Below, in pieces: positions 61,698 through 64,000 of a stretch of 64,000 nucleotides of DNA. Origin of the DNA: Oryzomonas japonica (GTDB lineage Bacteria > Desulfobacterota > Desulfuromonadia > Geobacterales > Pseudopelobacteraceae); assembly GCF_008802365.1 (NCBI RefSeq), contig NZ_VZQZ01000003.1, forward strand, positions 1 to 64,000, written 5' to 3'. How positions within the stretch are numbered: position 1 is the stretch's first letter; each line of letters begins with the position of its first letter. The position numbers and the translations under genes are program-made. The notes beneath the pieces are model-generated. The model saw only the letters and a program-made list of their open reading frames with translations. It was not told the origin of the DNA and did no database searches.

Positions 61698-61988
61698 TTA
61701 GGCAAGGGGAGGGGAGGCGGGTGCGTCATCGGGCCGGAGTTGGTCCGGTGCCGTGGTGTCCGAAACATGCGAAGCGGTTTCAACTACGGCAGGCTGGCCA
61801 GCCTGGTAGAGCGCCGCCAACCGGTTTTCCACCTCGGACAGCCGTTTTTCGATACGTTCCATCACTTCCAGCGTGCGGTCCTGCTTACCCTTGATGGCGA
61901 ACACCACGAACGGCATGATGAGCCAGATAACCGCCAAAAAGAAGCCGATAATGCTCATCATTACCATGAAACCGCCAAATATTTCCAT
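61698..61988 (-). CDS. Small membrane protein with coiled coil
   Basis: A 96-residue protein: one or two hydrophobic segments near the N-terminus (about 6-32; FMVMMSIIGFFLAVIWLIMPFVVF), a basic stop, then a short coiled coil (TLEVMERIEKRLSEVENRL) and a Pro/Ala-rich tail. ATG 61988 follows GGAGAAC. It lies 55 bp upstream of fabI on the same strand. Function is not recognised. Confidence 0.7.
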   Translation of the reverse strand: MEIFGGFMVMMSIIGFFLAVIWLIMPFVVFAIKGKQDRTLEVMERIEKRLSEVENRLAALYQAGQPAVVETASHVSDTTAPDQLRPDDAPASPPLA

Positions 61989-62212
61989 GTGTTCTCCGAT
62001 ACTGCGTAATAACTGCTCATCTATACCACAGCACACGGGAAATGTTAAGGTGTTTCCGTCCAGAGACTAAGGAAAAAAGTGCCGGTGAACGCTGTCCAAT
62101 CGTTGTTGCCGCCGCCAGTGAGGCTATTTTTGCGATCGGGAGCAAAAAGCGGTGAAAAATTGCCGTGAAATGTGGTAAGTTAAAACGATTTGATATCAGA
62201 AAAGGTGAACGC

Positions 62213-62833
62213 GTGACGCTTATTCCCATAACCTCCCCCCGGTTCATTGATGCGGAAACGCTGGCTTCCCTGCCGGCCTGGAACGAAATTTTTGGTAATG
62301 ACAACCCTCTGGCGCTGGAGATCGGCTGCGGTACGGGGCATTTTGTGGCCCAGATGGCCCCGTTGCATCCCGACTGGAATTTCATAGCCGTGGATTACTA
62401 CAACAAGGGGTGCCTGAAGACCTCCAAGCGGGTCGATAAGGCGGGGCTGGACAACGTGCGGGTTATCCGTGCCGAGGCCCGCTCCTTCATGGAACGCTGC
62501 ATCCCCCATTGCTCCTTGCGGATGGTGGTCATCAACTGCCCCGATCCGTGGCCCAAAAAGCGTCACCGCAAGCGGCGGCTGGTCAATACGGAGTTCGTCG
62601 GCTATCTGTCGGAATTCATGCTGCCCGGCGGAGACTTCCACTTTGCCACGGACTTCGATGACTATGGCGAGGATGTGGCCCGCTTCATGCCGGACATGCC
62701 CGGGTTCGCCAACGTCCTTGCCCCCGATCCCTATCGACATGCCCTGGAGGGGTATCCGCTTTCCAAGTACATGCTCAAATTCATGGATGCCGGCAAACAG
62801 ATTTACTTCGTCCACTACCGCAAGGCTTCATAG
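62213..62833 (+). CDS. trmB: tRNA (guanine-N7)-methyltransferase
   Basis: TrmB methylates G46 in the tRNA variable loop. A SAM-binding motif [15 protein letters not shown] and the diagnostic [18 protein letters not shown] are present, with the C-terminal [10 protein letters not shown] region. I prefer GTG 62213, preceded by AAAGGTGAAC, which gives the family-like start [11 protein letters not shown]. An ATG at 62165 is in frame. The product is 206 residues. Confidence 0.94.
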   Translation: MTLIPITSPRFIDAETLASLPAWNEIFGNDNPLALEIGCGTGHFVAQMAPLHPDWNFIAVDYYNKGCLKTSKRVDKAGLDNVRVIRAEARSFMERCIPHCSLRMVVINCPDPWPKKRHRKRRLVNTEFVGYLSEFMLPGGDFHFATDFDDYGEDVARFMPDMPGFANVLAPDPYRHALEGYPLSKYMLKFMDAGKQIYFVHYRKAS

Positions 62834-62860
62834 CAGGGCGTTGAAAACGGGGGTAAGGCC

Positions 62861-63205
62861 ATGGAGGAATCCAGGACGGACAGGGAGATCAGTTTTTTCA
62901 GGCCGCGCGGAACCGCCATGCGTGGCGAAGTCCGGGTCATCTGGCTGGTTCTGGCCGGTTGGTTTGCCGCCATCGTCGGTATCCAGGCATGCGTCTACCT
63001 GCTGGAAATCAACTATTCAGAGCTTTTGCTCGAAGAGATGACCTTTTTCAACCTGCCGATCCATTTCTGGCTGACCGGCCAGGTGTTGCCCCTCTGGTTC
63101 ATCATTCTCTGCGTACTCTTCAACATCTGGATGGACCGTCATGCGGCCCGCCGCCTGGACGGCGCTCTGCGTTTCCGGGTCCGTTCCGGCCGGGAGGATG
63201 AGTAA
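62861..63205 (+). CDS. DUF4212 sodium:solute symporter small subunit
   Basis: A 114-residue protein with two transmembrane helices (about 24-46 and 70-90) and the family pattern INYSELLLEEMTFFNLPIHFWLTGQ. DUF4212 proteins are encoded just before SSS-family symporters and are thought to be their small subunit. The symporter starts immediately after its stop. Confidence 0.9.
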   Translation: MEESRTDREISFFRPRGTAMRGEVRVIWLVLAGWFAAIVGIQACVYLLEINYSELLLEEMTFFNLPIHFWLTGQVLPLWFIILCVLFNIWMDRHAARRLDGALRFRVRSGREDE

Positions 63206-64000
63206 ATGACCGAATCCGCGGTGCAGCTTCTGCCCCTGGCCATCGTGGTCGGCATGTTTGCCCTGTTCATCGTCTCGGGACTGCGCACCAGCAGCAGGCA
63301 GGCCTCCGAGTACGGTGTCGCCGGCGGGTACACCGGGCGGATCGGTATCGGCGCCGCCATTGCCAGCAACTGGATGAGCGCAGCCAGCTTTCTGGGGCTG
63401 GCCGGCATGTTCTACCTCACGGGGTACTACGCCATGGCCTTCGTGGTCGGCTGGACCGGCGGCTATGTCCTGCTGCTGGTGCTCATGGCCACCCAGATCC
63501 GGCGCTTCGGCAAGTACACCGCCCCGGACTTCGTCGGTTTCCGCTATGAATCCGAGGCGGCGCGCACCCTGGCGGCGATCATCTCCATCGGTATCGCCGT
63601 CATCTACGGTGTCGCCCAGTTCCGCGGCATCGCCCTGATCGTCTCGTGGTTGTTCGGCATCGCCTATACCCCGGCGGTGGTCGTCGGCGCCGCGCTGGTG
63701 GTGGGGTTCGTGGTCGTATCCGGCGCCCTCGGGGTGGCGCGGAATCAGAAACTGCACTACTTCGTACTGATCACGGCCTTCATCCTGCCGCTGATGCTCA
63801 TGGCCCGCAAGCTGGGGTATTTCTGGATCCTCCCCCAGTTCGGCTACGGCGCCGCCATCAGGGACCTGCAGCAGCAATTCGGCTTCGCCTGGTCGGAGCC
63901 GTTTGCCACGGTCACACCCTTTCGCTGGCTGGCGCTCTGTTTTACCCTCATGTTCGGCACGGCCGGCCTGCCCCACGTCCTCTCCCGCTTCTACATGGTC
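63206..64000 (+). CDS. Sodium:solute symporter, ActP-like (partial, runs off window)
   Basis: The first 265 codons of an SSS-family transporter. Six or seven helices are visible, with the family signature around GIGAAIASNWMSAASFLGLAGMFYLTGY and FGTAGLPHVLSRFYMV. It follows the DUF4212 gene directly (TAA then ATG), the arrangement typical of acetate or other short-chain acid uptake systems of this family. The 3' end is beyond the window, so substrate and fused domains cannot be judged. Confidence 0.9.
   Translation, partial: MTESAVQLLPLAIVVGMFALFIVSGLRTSSRQASEYGVAGGYTGRIGIGAAIASNWMSAASFLGLAGMFYLTGYYAMAFVVGWTGGYVLLLVLMATQIRRFGKYTAPDFVGFRYESEAARTLAAIISIGIAVIYGVAQFRGIALIVSWLFGIAYTPAVVVGAALVVGFVVVSGALGVARNQKLHYFVLITAFILPLMLMARKLGYFWILPQFGYGAAIRDLQQQFGFAWSEPFATVTPFRWLALCFTLMFGTAGLPHVLSRFYMV

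Noticed and set aside
1-64000. CRISPR array
   Set aside because: No regularly spaced direct repeats of 24-40 bp were seen, and no cas genes are present.

Overview
The window is high-GC bacterial DNA whose gene content points to the Geobacter group (Desulfuromonadia). The signs are an NfnAB-type transhydrogenase, dense c-di-GMP and two-component signalling (HD-GYP, GGDEF, EAL-HDOD, PAS kinases), an MglA-like small GTPase, a GEMM-type riboswitch and many hairpin terminators. This assignment is inference from content; no 16S rRNA or tRNA gene was found in the window.

Region 1 (1-4700) opens with the tail of an IS3 transposase. An AT-rich mobile element follows, carrying an 821-codon tyrosine recombinase and a 64-codon partner. 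The element has removed the 5' end of srkA (yihE), and a zinc-ribbon protein follows.

Region 2 (4700-12430) holds folD and a six-gene cytochrome oxidase cluster: SCO1/SenC copper chaperone, CoxA, CoxC, CoxD, a CoxB with two haem c domains, and CtaB. A lipoprotein cytochrome c and a pentapeptide-repeat protein come next. CoxA carries the YSHPxVY signature of A2-type haem-copper oxidases.

Region 3 (12430-31000) is mostly housekeeping and redox: a tiny zinc-ribbon protein behind three GntR-like palindromes, an AcuI/YhdH reductase, a chemoreceptor, Dus, a diguanylate cyclase, a metal-handling pair, RhlE with a candidate short leader RNA, a Cys-rich SlyD, NfnAB, an AraC regulator with a metallo-beta-lactamase-fold enzyme, cupins, a DMT transporter, and RtcB with archease.

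Region 4 (31000-41300) has OvoA (ovothiol synthesis), SlyX, and a c-di-GMP-I riboswitch with terminator in front of cheW, an EAL-HDOD gene and a chemoreceptor. The NAD salvage pair pncB-pncA and a 3'-truncated IS3-family element follow.

Region 5 (41640-55800) is the most unusual part: nine tightly packed signalling genes. Three histidine kinases, a REC-PAS protein, two REC-HD-GYP proteins, an MglA-like GTPase, a REC-MshEN-GspE/PilB ATPase-zinc-ribbon fusion and a stand-alone REC protein lie together with no pilin or secretion structural genes. It looks like a dedicated phosphorelay and c-di-GMP switch acting on a GTPase and a motor-type ATPase.

Region 6 (55800-64000) has a decayed IS256 transposase, a BioD-like/DRTGG protein, YceH, HflX, FabI (hflX begins inside a perfect 18-bp hairpin), a small membrane protein, TrmB, and a DUF4212 protein with a sodium:solute symporter that runs off the end.
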